A stretch of DNA of 64,000 bases from Sphingobacterium oryzagri (GTDB lineage: Bacteria > Bacteroidota > Bacteroidia > Sphingobacteriales > Sphingobacteriaceae). The stretch covers positions 4,092,001-4,156,000 of the forward strand of contig NZ_CP117880.1 in the NCBI RefSeq assembly GCF_028736175.1, read 5' to 3'. Below the pieces are notes generated by a model. It was not told where the DNA came from, ran no database searches, and was given only the letters and a program-made list of their open reading frames with translations. A program made the position numbers and the translations under genes. Shown one piece after another: positions 33,368-42,701 of this stretch. Each line of letters starts with the position of its first letter. Position 1 is the first letter of the stretch.

Positions 33368-33649
33368 TTATTCTACAGATACTGTGAGACCTTCTGACTT
33401 TAAAATTTTGCGGTAAACTTCCATTTCGGTATAGGAACCTTCCAAAACGGCGCATTTACCATCGTTGTGTACCTTCCAGGCGATCTGCTCTGCTTGCGGC
33501 TGCGTATATTGCAGATGCTTGATTAAGCATTCGATCACGTGATCGAAAGTATTTATTTCATCATTCCAAAGAATTAGACGATTAGATGTCTTCACGGACG
33601 CCAAGATTTCATCAAGCGTAAAGGTTTCCTGTTCGGTTTGCACACTCAT
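33368..33649 (-). CDS. clpS: ATP-dependent Clp protease adaptor ClpS
   Basis: Adaptor that delivers N-degron substrates to ClpAP/ClpCP. 93 residues; the core shows LILWNDEINTFDHVIECL (substrate-pocket Asn/Asp and hinge), the helix QYTQPQAEQIAWKVHNDGKCAVLEG (the family motif is VHxxGxA) and the Glu-rich end. A -7 octamer lies only four bases upstream of the ATG. It is divergent from fabH across a short AT-rich region. No clpA/clpC gene is in view. Confidence 0.95.
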   Translation of the reverse strand: MSVQTEQETFTLDEILASVKTSNRLILWNDEINTFDHVIECLIKHLQYTQPQAEQIAWKVHNDGKCAVLEGSYTEMEVYRKILKSEGLTVSVE

Positions 33650-33653
33650 GTTA

Positions 33654-33661
33654 CAAAAGTA
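33654..33661 (-). promoter_or_regulatory. -7 promoter element TACTTTTG of clpS
   Basis: Exact TAnnTTTG match, four bases before the clpS ATG, predicting a leaderless transcript. Confidence 0.55.
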
Positions 33662-33714
33662 GTTATTTTTTAAAAATTATGTAATTTTACCGCCTAATCA
33701 AAATAATATAACTT

Positions 33715-34761
33715 ATGTTTCAGTCGAAGATAGCAGGAATAGGCCATTACGTACCGAAAAATGTCTATACCAACAACGACCTCACCCGATTTATGGATAC
33801 CAGCGATGAGTGGATCCAGGAGCGAACCGGTATTAAGGAGCGTCGGTATGCCGACCGCCTAACCGAAACGACAACCACTATGGGGATAGAGGCCGCAAAA
33901 ATTGCTATCGAGCGTGCCGGCACCAGTGCTGAAGAAATTGATTTCATTATTTTCGCTACACTATCGCCCGATTATTATTTTCCAGGATGTGGTGTATTGC
34001 TGCAACGTGAAATGGGGATGAAAGAAGTCGGTGCGCTAGACGTTAGAAACCAATGTTCGGGCTTTGTTTACGCCTTATCTATAGCCGATCAATTTATTAA
34101 AACGGGGATGTACAAAAATATTTTGGTCGTCGGATCCGAGAAACACTCGTTTGCGCTCGATTATTCGACGCGTGGCCGCGCTGTATCCGTGATTTTCGGC
34201 GACGGTGCTGGCGCTGTGGTGCTGCAACCGACAACCGCGCCAGGCAAAGGCATTCTCAGCACGCACCTGCATTCCGATGGTGCAGAAGCGGAGAAACTAG
34301 CGATGTACTATCCGGGATCTTCGGCGGGAAAATGGCTGGATGAAAAGCCAAACTGGCCTGAGCAAGAACTGGGCGGCATGTTGATGACCAGCGAGATGTT
34401 GGAAGACGGCACCGCATTTCCATTCATGGATGGCCAAACCGTGTTCAAAAAAGCAGTTGTTAAATTTCCGGAGGTCATACATGAAGCGTTAGTGAAAAAC
34501 AACCTCACGGCAAATGATATTGATATGCTCATCCCCCACCAAGCCAACCTCAGAATATCCCAGTATGTACAAAAAACGCTTGGACTGACGGATGAGCAGG
34601 TTTTCAACAATATTCAAAAATACGGCAACACAACCGCGGCATCGGTGCCGATTGCGCTAGCTGAAGCGTGGGAACAGGGAAAAATCAAGGACGGTGATTT
34701 GGTTTGTTTGGCTGCTTTTGGCGCCGGTTTTACCTGGGGATCGGCCTTGATCCGTTGGTAA
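33715..34761 (+). CDS. fabH: 3-oxoacyl-ACP synthase III (FabH-like)
   Basis: Thiolase-fold condensing enzyme that starts fatty-acid synthesis by joining acetyl-CoA to malonyl-ACP. The active-site triad is Cys 114 (RNQCSGFVYA), His 275 (IPHQANLRIS) and Asn 305 (YGNTTAASVP). The DTSDEWIQERTGIKERR segment and the GAGFTWGSAL end are typical. At 348 residues it is somewhat longer than E. coli FabH, because of an insertion near 200-240 (WLDEKPNWPEQELGG); relatives with that insertion include enzymes in aryl-polyene/flexirubin-type pathways, so a specialised role is possible. No other fatty-acid genes adjoin it. Confidence 0.9.
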   Translation: MFQSKIAGIGHYVPKNVYTNNDLTRFMDTSDEWIQERTGIKERRYADRLTETTTTMGIEAAKIAIERAGTSAEEIDFIIFATLSPDYYFPGCGVLLQREMGMKEVGALDVRNQCSGFVYALSIADQFIKTGMYKNILVVGSEKHSFALDYSTRGRAVSVIFGDGAGAVVLQPTTAPGKGILSTHLHSDGAEAEKLAMYYPGSSAGKWLDEKPNWPEQELGGMLMTSEMLEDGTAFPFMDGQTVFKKAVVKFPEVIHEALVKNNLTANDIDMLIPHQANLRISQYVQKTLGLTDEQVFNNIQKYGNTTAASVPIALAEAWEQGKIKDGDLVCLAAFGAGFTWGSALIRW

Positions 34762-34797
34762 CCTGGAAAACGGCATATGTTATCTTTACCATAAAAA

Positions 34798-34829
34798 TGC
34801 CCCCAAAAGGCTTTCAACTTTTGGGGGCA
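34798..34829. terminator. Strong bidirectional terminator between fabH and the hydroxylase gene
   Basis: Perfect 12-bp stem TGCCCCCAAAAG / CTTTTGGGGGCA with an 8-nt loop, 36 bases after the fabH stop and facing the convergent hydroxylase gene. Confidence 0.85.
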
Positions 34830-34886
34830 TAGTATAGTTTAGTATTGTTTCGTGCTTTTTATCAAGAGAGCTGCTGTTCTGAAGGT

Positions 34887-35537
34887 TTAGTCGTTTTGTC
34901 GTTCGGCTTTTTTTCCTTTTTTGGAAAAACCCGAACCAAAGATGACGTCCCAAATGGCAGAACTAACGCCAAAACCACGCTCGGGATCTGCATAATGATG
35001 CAGCATATGATGATCTTTAATCCGCTTGAATAGTCCAGACTTAAAGTTTGCATGGTGCATAGCGTAATGGCACTCGTCGTAGATCAGATAACCAAACAGG
35101 AAACCTGCGAAAAAAGAAGCCAACGTAAATTCCTCGAAAAAAAAGTGGAAAATAAAATAAATAAAAGCGGCCATCGGGATACTCGCTGAAAGCGGCATCA
35201 CTAAGCGCAAACGATCTTTTGGATAATCGTGGTGTACACCGTGAAATATAAAATGGATGCGCTGGCCCCAGGCAGATCTTGGATGAAAATGAAAGACCCA
35301 ACGGTGCAACGCATATTCCGCCAGCGTCCAAAAGGCCAGACCAAAGCAAAAATAAAGCACCACATTGCCGACAGAAAGATCGCCGATAACATATGATTTG
35401 TAGATCAAGTAACCTATTACGGGTATCCAAAAGATAAGCGGAACGCTGTAGTGTATTTTTGTTAAGGACTCCAAAAAATCATTTTTAAACATCCGACTCG
35501 ATTCCGTAGCGTTCGAAACATATAATTTTTTTGCCAT
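34887..35537 (-). CDS. Fatty-acid hydroxylase/sterol desaturase superfamily protein
   Basis: Membrane di-iron hydroxylase of 216 residues. The histidine clusters that bind the metals are visible: HRWVFHFH, HGVHHDYP, HYAMHH and HHMLHH, separated by membrane helices (about residues 32-50, 58-75, 112-140). This pattern fits bacterial lipid or carotenoid hydroxylases (2-hydroxylation or ring hydroxylation). Substrate cannot be inferred. The gene is preceded by an AT-rich gap of 130 bases from recQ on the same strand, so it may or may not belong to the same operon. Confidence 0.9.
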   Translation of the reverse strand: MAKKLYVSNATESSRMFKNDFLESLTKIHYSVPLIFWIPVIGYLIYKSYVIGDLSVGNVVLYFCFGLAFWTLAEYALHRWVFHFHPRSAWGQRIHFIFHGVHHDYPKDRLRLVMPLSASIPMAAFIYFIFHFFFEEFTLASFFAGFLFGYLIYDECHYAMHHANFKSGLFKRIKDHHMLHHYADPERGFGVSSAIWDVIFGSGFSKKGKKAERQND

Positions 35538-35668
35538 AACAGAAAGATTTTGTGTGATGCCGTAAAATTAACAAGTCTAAAATCATAATCCTAATTTTAC
35601 TTTTTGAACTTTTTCATCTTTTTGTCAAATAATTAACTTATCAAAAAGCAGCCGCAATCTATTTATCG

Positions 35669-37570
35669 CTAAAAACCTACATTCCAACGATATAATCCAT
35701 CGACTAACAAAATCTTTTCATCATCTAATAATTGGCGTATCGCAGCGATTTTGGTTTCATCGTCACCAATCGTCAGCAAATCGACTAGCTCCTTAACCGA
35801 TTTGGCTTCGTCAAGCAATACGGTCTTGATCTCCATATGCAGTTTTTGCTCCAGCGCAGCCTTATGTTGTCGCTGCAAGCAAAGATCGCAAACCCCGCAG
35901 TCGGTATCGTCTTGTTCACCAAAATAGGCTTGTAACACCTTACTTCGGCAATCCTTCGTATCGAGATAGGCGTAAATTGCTTTGATCTGTGTTTCTTTGA
36001 TTTGCTTTCTTTCTAAGATGAAGGGTGCGTCGATAAAGAGGTTTTTATAGTCCACTCGCGCTTGCAAAAACTCCAGTTGTGGAGCATCCGTCTTCGGCAA
36101 ATAAGTAGCGAGTTGTAGTTTTTGTAACCCCGTCAACATATCGACGATGTTGCTGTACGATGTTTTCATTTTTTTTGCGAACTCAAATTCGTTCACGGGC
36201 ACAAAAAAATCAAAAACTCCGCCGTAGGTCCGTAAAATAAGTTTGATCAACGGATCGTACTTGGCAGACTGCACCTGAAATTTATAAAGCTCCTGGTAAT
36301 CGATATCAAATTTGAAACGGGAGGGGATAAATACAGCTTCGGAAAGGCTCAGCCAACCGTCGCGCTCCAGGAATTTTAATGCACTCATAGTTGGCAAAAT
36401 CTCCAGTTGGTAGCGTTTACAGAAATCGACCAGGTCAAAATCAAAAAACATGTTTTTACCGGCTCCGTAAGCAATCTGAAAGTAATTGCCAAGATGGTGA
36501 TAGACTTTTTGGATAAAATTAATTGGCGGAAAGCTTGCCTGAAAGTTTTCCCACAATTTTTCGCGATCGGCCTGTTGAAACATCAGCACTGGGAACGCTT
36601 TTTTTCCATCGCGCCCCGCTCTTCCCGCTTCCTGGTAATAGGCTTCCAACGAATCAGGCACATCCAGGTGCAACACAAAACGTACATCGGGCTTATCGAT
36701 GCCCATACCAAAAGCGTTGGTTGCAACAATAACCCGCACCTTATTGTCCATCCAACTATCTTGTTTGCGTGATCGGGTAGCTGCGTCCAATCCTGCGTGG
36801 TAAAAGTCTGCAGAAATTCCATGATTAACCAGAAACTGCGAAACCTCCGCAGTTTCCCGACGGTTACGCACGTAAATTACGCCACAACCGCCCAATTTAT
36901 GGATCATGCGAAGCATCCGACCCATTTTATCTTCCTCGGCGAGCGCCATATAAGCCAGGTTTTCACGACGAAAACTCTTCCGAAACACCTGTTTACCTAC
37001 AAATGCAAGTTTATCTTGTATATCATCTACGACACGAGGCGTAGCGGTGGCCGTGAGTGCCAAAAAAGGAACAGCAGGATGCAGTTCTCGCAGTTTGGTC
37101 AAGTGTAGATAAGCCGGTCGAAAATCATATCCCCATTGCGAGATGCAATGTGCTTCATCAATCGCAAAAAGATTGACCTTCATGTACCGTATGCGTTCCC
37201 GCACCAAATCGCTATGCAAACGTTCCGGAGCGAGGTACAAAAATTTGATCCGCCCATAAATACAATTATCGAGCGCAATATCAACCTCGCGTTTAGACAT
37301 GCCCGAAAAAATAGCGACAGCATCAATCCCTTTTTTTCGCAAGTTTTGGACTTGGTCTTTCATTAACGCGATCAAAGGACTAATCACGATGCATATCCCC
37401 GCAAGTTGTAGGGCAGGCACTTGAAAACAGATGGACTTACCGCCACCCGTAGGCAACAAGGCTAAGGTATCCCGTCCGTCCAAAATGGAATCGATAATTT
37501 CATGTTGTAACGGACGAAATTCATCGTATCCCCAATATTGTTTCAATATGGCTAAACTCTTGCTTTCCAT
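35669..37570 (-). CDS. recQ: RecQ-type ATP-dependent DNA helicase
   Basis: 3'-to-5' superfamily 2 DNA helicase acting in recombination and repair. Walker A TGGGKS at residues 41-46, DEAH box at 138-141 followed by CISQWGYDFRP, motif IV-VI segments (VIVATNAFGMGIDKPDVRFV and QEAGRAGRDG), then the zinc-binding region with KDCRSKVLQAYFG and CGVCDLC, and a winged-helix-like end. At 633 residues it has no obvious HRDC domain. The ATG lies three bases after the comEC stop, so it is translationally linked to the DNA-uptake genes. A second recQ elsewhere is common in Bacteroidota. Confidence 0.95.
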   Translation of the reverse strand: MESKSLAILKQYWGYDEFRPLQHEIIDSILDGRDTLALLPTGGGKSICFQVPALQLAGICIVISPLIALMKDQVQNLRKKGIDAVAIFSGMSKREVDIALDNCIYGRIKFLYLAPERLHSDLVRERIRYMKVNLFAIDEAHCISQWGYDFRPAYLHLTKLRELHPAVPFLALTATATPRVVDDIQDKLAFVGKQVFRKSFRRENLAYMALAEEDKMGRMLRMIHKLGGCGVIYVRNRRETAEVSQFLVNHGISADFYHAGLDAATRSRKQDSWMDNKVRVIVATNAFGMGIDKPDVRFVLHLDVPDSLEAYYQEAGRAGRDGKKAFPVLMFQQADREKLWENFQASFPPINFIQKVYHHLGNYFQIAYGAGKNMFFDFDLVDFCKRYQLEILPTMSALKFLERDGWLSLSEAVFIPSRFKFDIDYQELYKFQVQSAKYDPLIKLILRTYGGVFDFFVPVNEFEFAKKMKTSYSNIVDMLTGLQKLQLATYLPKTDAPQLEFLQARVDYKNLFIDAPFILERKQIKETQIKAIYAYLDTKDCRSKVLQAYFGEQDDTDCGVCDLCLQRQHKAALEQKLHMEIKTVLLDEAKSVKELVDLLTIGDDETKIAAIRQLLDDEKILLVDGLYRWNVGF

Positions 37571-37573
37571 TTT

Positions 37574-39664
37574 TTAATCGGGCTTCTCCCAAACATACGC
37601 AAAATTATCCTTCAAAACATAATAAGGAAGATCCAAATATTTCGCGGTTTCTTCCATACGCGATATGCTAGCGATAGCATTGGAGCCGTCAAGTATCAAA
37701 AAATTAGCAGGCAGCAAACCACCCAATTCGACCCGATCTTGCTTACGGCCACCACGAAATAACACCCAACGCACAGAATCCGAGATCTTATCGGGCAAAT
37801 ACCGATCTGTAATCAACAACATTCCCCATGCCGTGCGTATACCGAGCGTCGTCTCCTTTTTAGACGTTAACTTTTTAAAATTAACCTTTTCCAGCCTACT
37901 GTAACAGGCCAAGTCTGGCCATACGGCGTTTACTAATCGAGGATGATCGATCGAATCTAATGAAGAAAAAAGCGAAACCTGATTACGGTCGATTACCGCG
38001 ACAGCGAGTTCTCGTTGCACATTGTAAACCTTTATCCCACGAAAAGTATCCAGCCCGATGCTCATCTTTACAGCCAACGTCGTAAAGAGCAGTGCGGCAA
38101 ACATCGCCAACCACAACGCTCGTTTCCACTTTGCCTGCACAGCTACCAGAAGCCCCAACAGCGCCGTTGCAAAAAGCCCTACCTGTCCGCCAGATAAGGG
38201 CAAGCCTTTGAGCACCGCAAAGGGCAAGGACTGGATCGCATGCAAACCAGCCAACATCGCTGCACTTATCCATTCCAAACAAGCACCTAAGAATAAGTTA
38301 ATGCTGCTATCCGGCAGCAAAGCCAGCAAGAGTCCGACATACATCAAAAGTGTGGCCGGAATAGCGATAAGCATATTACCTAATAGAAAATAGGTCGGAA
38401 ATTGATGAAAATAATAGAGTGCAAGCGGTGTTGTAAACAACTGCGCACTGAGCGAAACAGCTACAAATCTGTAGCTGAAAGAGAGCCAAGCCTGCTTGAT
38501 AGTGATGGCGTTGACGAGCATGGGATAAAGGGTAAACAGGCCGTAAACGGCGCAATAGGACAATTGAAAACCGACATCGAAAAGGATAAAAGGGTCGCAA
38601 AAAAGCTGAAAACTAGCCGCCGCAAATAGCGTATTGAGGTTGCTGTAACGTTTGTTGCTCCATTTGGCAAAAAGCAAAAAGCTGATCATGATTCCGGCAC
38701 GCATAATCGATGGCGACATGCCGGTAAGCATAACGTATGCCCAAATCGCTACAAAAATAAAGATAAAGCGTGCGGCAGCGCCATAACGAAATCTATCCAA
38801 AAAGCGACACAAGAAATTTAAGATATAAAAAACAATGCCGACATGCATGCCCGAGACGCTAAGAACGTGGATGGTGCCCGTTTCCGAAAACGTGCGTAGC
38901 GTTTCCGCGTCGAAATTTGTGCGATACCCGAAAATAAGGGCAGCGCATACATCCAACGCTCTGGGATCGTTAATCACGCGCTGAAATTTCACTTTCAGTT
39001 GCTTCCGCAGGTCAAGCGCCATAGCAACCAACTTATTACCATTGTCCTGGTCCAACAACTGAAATTCATCCATCTGCAGATAAGCTTGTTGATGAATGTT
39101 TTTTTGGGCGCAGTAACGTTTATAGCTAAATTGCCGCGGATTATATGCTTCCGAAATTTCGGTCAGGCGGTTTCTCATCACGATACGATCGCCATAAGCC
39201 AGATTGTCGAGCACCTGCCCTTCTCGCGCAATAGATACCATCACCGTTCCACTAACTGCGCGGCTGCTATCGCCCGAAAAGCCCTGTTCTAAAACAAGCG
39301 GAAAGCGCAGTGTCTTCTCCGTCGAGGCTGGTTCGTCCACAATAACGCCCACGAGTACACTTGCGCTACTGTACGCAATATCATCAGCGCGAGCAATAGG
39401 CAATTGGGAGCCAAGCATACAAGCGCCAGAAAGAAAGAGCGCGGCGTAACAAAGATAAGGAAAAAATTGACGTCGTAATGTTTTCCCGAAAATCTCCAAA
39501 CAAGCTAAACAGCAGAGCAACATCAAAAGACAAGCCCACGATAGCTGAAGTAAAGTAACTGACCGAAAAAAATGAAAACCACAGACAATACCTAGCGCGT
39601 AAAAGAAGAATACGCGCGCAAATGGCACACGACGCACAGACTCGGTGATGTAGTGCTTTACCAT
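37574..39664 (-). CDS. comEC: ComEC/Rec2 family DNA-uptake channel
   Basis: Inner-membrane channel that carries single-stranded DNA into the cytoplasm during natural transformation. 696 residues with an N-terminal helix pair, a DUF4131-like soluble domain (about 60-190) and the competence domain of about eight helices, in which FSETGTIHVLSVSGMHVGIV and the MLTGMSPSIMRAG segment are diagnostic. The C-terminal metallo-beta-lactamase domain found in Bacillus ComEC is reduced to a short segment, as in many Bacteroidota. The start overlaps the stop of the helix-hairpin-helix barrel gene (ATGGTAA). Confidence 0.93.
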   Translation of the reverse strand: MVKHYITESVRRVPFARVFFFYALGIVCGFHFFRSVTLLQLSWACLLMLLCCLACLEIFGKTLRRQFFPYLCYAALFLSGACMLGSQLPIARADDIAYSSASVLVGVIVDEPASTEKTLRFPLVLEQGFSGDSSRAVSGTVMVSIAREGQVLDNLAYGDRIVMRNRLTEISEAYNPRQFSYKRYCAQKNIHQQAYLQMDEFQLLDQDNGNKLVAMALDLRKQLKVKFQRVINDPRALDVCAALIFGYRTNFDAETLRTFSETGTIHVLSVSGMHVGIVFYILNFLCRFLDRFRYGAAARFIFIFVAIWAYVMLTGMSPSIMRAGIMISFLLFAKWSNKRYSNLNTLFAAASFQLFCDPFILFDVGFQLSYCAVYGLFTLYPMLVNAITIKQAWLSFSYRFVAVSLSAQLFTTPLALYYFHQFPTYFLLGNMLIAIPATLLMYVGLLLALLPDSSINLFLGACLEWISAAMLAGLHAIQSLPFAVLKGLPLSGGQVGLFATALLGLLVAVQAKWKRALWLAMFAALLFTTLAVKMSIGLDTFRGIKVYNVQRELAVAVIDRNQVSLFSSLDSIDHPRLVNAVWPDLACYSRLEKVNFKKLTSKKETTLGIRTAWGMLLITDRYLPDKISDSVRWVLFRGGRKQDRVELGGLLPANFLILDGSNAIASISRMEETAKYLDLPYYVLKDNFAYVWEKPD

Positions 39665-41709
39665 TGATAACGTATTTGTACATTAATATCCGAACGAATA
39701 GGACCGTCACTCACATCCAGGCCAGAACCCACAGTTTCTACACCGATATACCTTGTTATGCGATAACGCAGCCAACAATCTACTTTTCTATGTGCGCGAT
39801 ACCGAATATTGGCGTAGGAACGCCAACCTTTTCCGTAATACAACGGAAAGGAATTAGCATACAGCACATCATTTTCAAAGGCATAAAGTCGAGCATCATA
39901 CGAATCTGTTTGGAAGAAGGCTAGCCGAAGATTACCTTGAACAGGTAGCCGCCTTGGTTTCCAAAAAACATCCTGATAGACTAAACCACCAAAATCCGAG
40001 CGTGTTTCTTTGTCGAAAAAGACGGCTTCCACACGCGAGCGGATCTCCCAAACGGACGACAGTTTATAATGAAAATCCAGACGGAGCTGTTCCCGATATA
40101 CATCGGCTAGCATATGCTCGGCCATTTGTTCATCGCTATTGGCCTGCCTGGCTCGGTAGCGATACCGAAGATTGATGCGCCCTACTTTATACCAGATATA
40201 GCTAAACTGCGACAAAACATCTATACCTTGGCTTGGTGCATTTACGCCGTAACGTAGCCAGGGAAACCAAAATTGATCTACATAACTTGTCCATTCTATT
40301 TTTCGGCCCAAACGATACGAAACGCCAGCATAAAGTCCTTTCTCGCTGCTAACGGCGGTTCCTTCGCCTAAAGCCTGGCTAAATGGCGCATGGTACTGTC
40401 GCTGGTAGTTTCTGTAATTTACAAACACGGAAAATTGCGGGTTTAAGCTGGCGATCATGCCGTGTAAAGTAGCCCACGCCCCCTGCCACTGATAAGCCCA
40501 CTCACCAAACACATAAATATTCTGAAAGGTTGTTTGATAATTCAAGCCGACATTAGTCACACCTTGTCCTGTAAATTGATCTGAATTTCGTAATAGTGTA
40601 GAGATGGCCCTTGGCCAACCATAACGTGTATGCGCGCCTACGAAACCTAATTTCAACCGTTGGCGACTGTAGCCGAGATCAAACCCATACACATATTGAT
40701 CAATCTGCTGTCTGTTAGCCAACTCATTTGGTGTACGGTGCAACCCTGTTTGTGCAATCGAACTGATACGCGTACCCTCGTTGGTTTCGGTGAGCCCGCC
40801 CGAAAGTTTTCGCCATGATGCAAATGGCGTAAAATATAAAGACTTACTCAACATCAGTCGGGCAGCAAGACCACGCAAAAAATCAACCTCGTTCATCGAT
40901 GTGTAACTCCGTAATCCTACACCCTGACGGGCACTGCTGGTTATCATTGCACCTTTTCCGAAGGCTAATCCATTCCAAAATACCAAACCTTGCCCAACCT
41001 GTAGTGCATAGTCACCGACCACCAGATCTTGCAGCCAAGTCTTTCCTTTTACCTGCAAACTTATTCCATAATGGTCAAATCCTGCACGCTGACGTTCGCT
41101 AAAAAAAGGTTCGCCAGCATCTTTATCCATATTAATGGCCAGGCGCACCTGATCGTTGTAATTTAAGCGATAACGTAGCATATACCGATCTGCATTGCCC
41201 AAATACCGCGATCGATTGGTATCGACAATGCTGTATCCGCGCTGTCGTTCTAATATGCGGCCATAACGTAACATCAGCTGTTGTTTGCCGTCATGAAGAT
41301 CTGCCAATCGAGGTGTTCCGTCGGGCGATACTCTGATAAACGGCAACAGGCGCTCGACCGTTTGGACATCGAAACCAGCTATAGCCTGTAGCTCCAGTAC
41401 CGAGAGAAAAGCGCCACTTTTTTCGCGATGCGTTAAGATATTGGCAATTTGTAGGGGCGACAAGAATAACAACGCGGCCAATTGTCTTTCGCTAGCGGTG
41501 TTGATATCAATCGGGTGCGCCAAATAATAGCGCAACCTTTCGGTGAGTTCACTCAAATCGATTTCCTGTTCAAAATCATCCAGTAACTGCTCCAAAAATT
41601 CTTCCTCCAATCCCATTTCTGACAGCGTTTGAGCCGCAACAAATGGACTCCATACCAGAAGTAGCCACAAAGCGAGCAAACGACCGAAAGAAAAGCTGTT
41701 AAAAGGCAT
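39658..41709 (-). CDS. ComEA-like helix-hairpin-helix domain fused to outer-membrane beta-barrel
   Basis: 683-residue secreted protein. After a signal peptide (ending near FVAAQ), a helical region leads to a (HhH)2 DNA-binding module at about residues 68-125: DINTASERQLAALLFLSP, then HREKSGAFLSVLEL and IAGFDVQTVERLLPFI, closely following ComEA. The remaining 550 residues are aromatic-rich alternating strands (for example GLRSYTSMNEVDFLRG) and end in INVQIRYQW, a typical barrel terminus. I infer an outer-membrane barrel with a periplasmic DNA-binding head. It overlaps the upstream barrel gene by 11 bases and comEC by 7, indicating co-production with the channel. Confidence 0.85.
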   Translation of the reverse strand: MPFNSFSFGRLLALWLLLVWSPFVAAQTLSEMGLEEEFLEQLLDDFEQEIDLSELTERLRYYLAHPIDINTASERQLAALLFLSPLQIANILTHREKSGAFLSVLELQAIAGFDVQTVERLLPFIRVSPDGTPRLADLHDGKQQLMLRYGRILERQRGYSIVDTNRSRYLGNADRYMLRYRLNYNDQVRLAINMDKDAGEPFFSERQRAGFDHYGISLQVKGKTWLQDLVVGDYALQVGQGLVFWNGLAFGKGAMITSSARQGVGLRSYTSMNEVDFLRGLAARLMLSKSLYFTPFASWRKLSGGLTETNEGTRISSIAQTGLHRTPNELANRQQIDQYVYGFDLGYSRQRLKLGFVGAHTRYGWPRAISTLLRNSDQFTGQGVTNVGLNYQTTFQNIYVFGEWAYQWQGAWATLHGMIASLNPQFSVFVNYRNYQRQYHAPFSQALGEGTAVSSEKGLYAGVSYRLGRKIEWTSYVDQFWFPWLRYGVNAPSQGIDVLSQFSYIWYKVGRINLRYRYRARQANSDEQMAEHMLADVYREQLRLDFHYKLSSVWEIRSRVEAVFFDKETRSDFGGLVYQDVFWKPRRLPVQGNLRLAFFQTDSYDARLYAFENDVLYANSFPLYYGKGWRSYANIRYRAHRKVDCWLRYRITRYIGVETVGSGLDVSDGPIRSDINVQIRYQW

Positions 41710-42499
41710 AGCTTAACGATAATTGCGGGGAAGAACCTAAGACCGGATGAAAAGAAGAAGCCATATCCATATGCCATTTTTCCATTCGGATACCGAATCC
41801 ACAACTGAAAGCAACCGGATCAGACGATACACCGCCACGAAGCACGAAACGCGGGTGCAGGTGGTAAGCGATACCGGTCTTGTAGGTGATCTGTCCGTTG
41901 GATTCATACCAGATATCTGCGGCGATATCCACTTCTTTTCCCAAAAGCGTACGCAATCCTAAACCGGCTTCCGTAGGTATACGTTGGTCAATATAGGTTG
42001 AAAAACTGGCCTGGCCAATATTCCGCCAAAATGCGCCGAGCGTAAGCGCAGGGCTGAAGGCATATTGAAATCCAAGATCAGCACTGTAGCGCCTGTCTGA
42101 TTCATATTGTTGTACGACGTACTGGTGATAGTTTACGGTAACCGCGGCAGAAAAATGTGCGCCGAAGCCACGCACAAAAGATAAACCACCGCGAAGCAGG
42201 CTCGTTACTTCAAAAATGCCGTAATTGACGAGCGTAGCGCCAAGTGACGTTTGGTTAAACAAGGGCAGCGCGATATACAGCGCCTGTGTTGCGATACCTA
42301 CCGAACCGAAGTGCTGTTGATAAGCAGATGCCACGTTTGCCTGCTGGATATTGGAAATACCACTAGGATTGTCTTGCAACGAGAAAATCCCTTCTTGTGC
42401 TAATGCAGCTTTTCCCATACCCAAAAAGGGCGCAGGCGAAAACTCTTGCGCGTGCAGTCGAAACGATACACACGCGAGTATAAGTATCCTGATGAGCAT
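41699..42499 (-). CDS. PorV/PorQ-like outer-membrane protein, first gene of the ComEC cluster
   Basis: 266-residue barrel-type protein with a signal peptide ending RLHAQ and a mature start EFSPAPFLGMGKAALAQEGIFSLQDNPSGIS, resembling the PorV/PorQ/FadL-like families in which a loop with a NPAG/NPSG motif enters the pore. Strand periodicity continues to the terminal LSLSYAF. PorV/PorQ proteins belong to the type IX secretion set, but in this setting a role in assembling or anchoring the following HhH barrel is an inference. It starts the overlapping cluster that continues through comEC and recQ. Confidence 0.75.
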   Translation of the reverse strand: MLIRILILACVSFRLHAQEFSPAPFLGMGKAALAQEGIFSLQDNPSGISNIQQANVASAYQQHFGSVGIATQALYIALPLFNQTSLGATLVNYGIFEVTSLLRGGLSFVRGFGAHFSAAVTVNYHQYVVQQYESDRRYSADLGFQYAFSPALTLGAFWRNIGQASFSTYIDQRIPTEAGLGLRTLLGKEVDIAADIWYESNGQITYKTGIAYHLHPRFVLRGGVSSDPVAFSCGFGIRMEKWHMDMASSFHPVLGSSPQLSLSYAF

Positions 42500-42650
42500 A
42501 ATTCATATAATTGATACGTAAATTTAATTACTTAAACAATAATAAACAAACTTTATTGATTGTTTTTATAATTAAAACAACAGCCACAACAATACTTATC
42601 TTGTAAGACTTGAATTAAAATGAATTAGATCGGGATAGTATACAAACGAA

Positions 42651-42677
42651 AAGAGGGAAACTTAACGCTTCCCTCTT
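42651..42677 (-). terminator. Terminator of the ATP synthase operon
   Basis: 9-bp stem AAGAGGGAA / TTCCCTCTT with a 9-nt loop, just after the atpG stop; on the minus strand the tail is TTTTCGTTTG. Confidence 0.8.
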
Positions 42678-42701
42678 CTTATTTTTCAATATTTTACGAA
42701 C

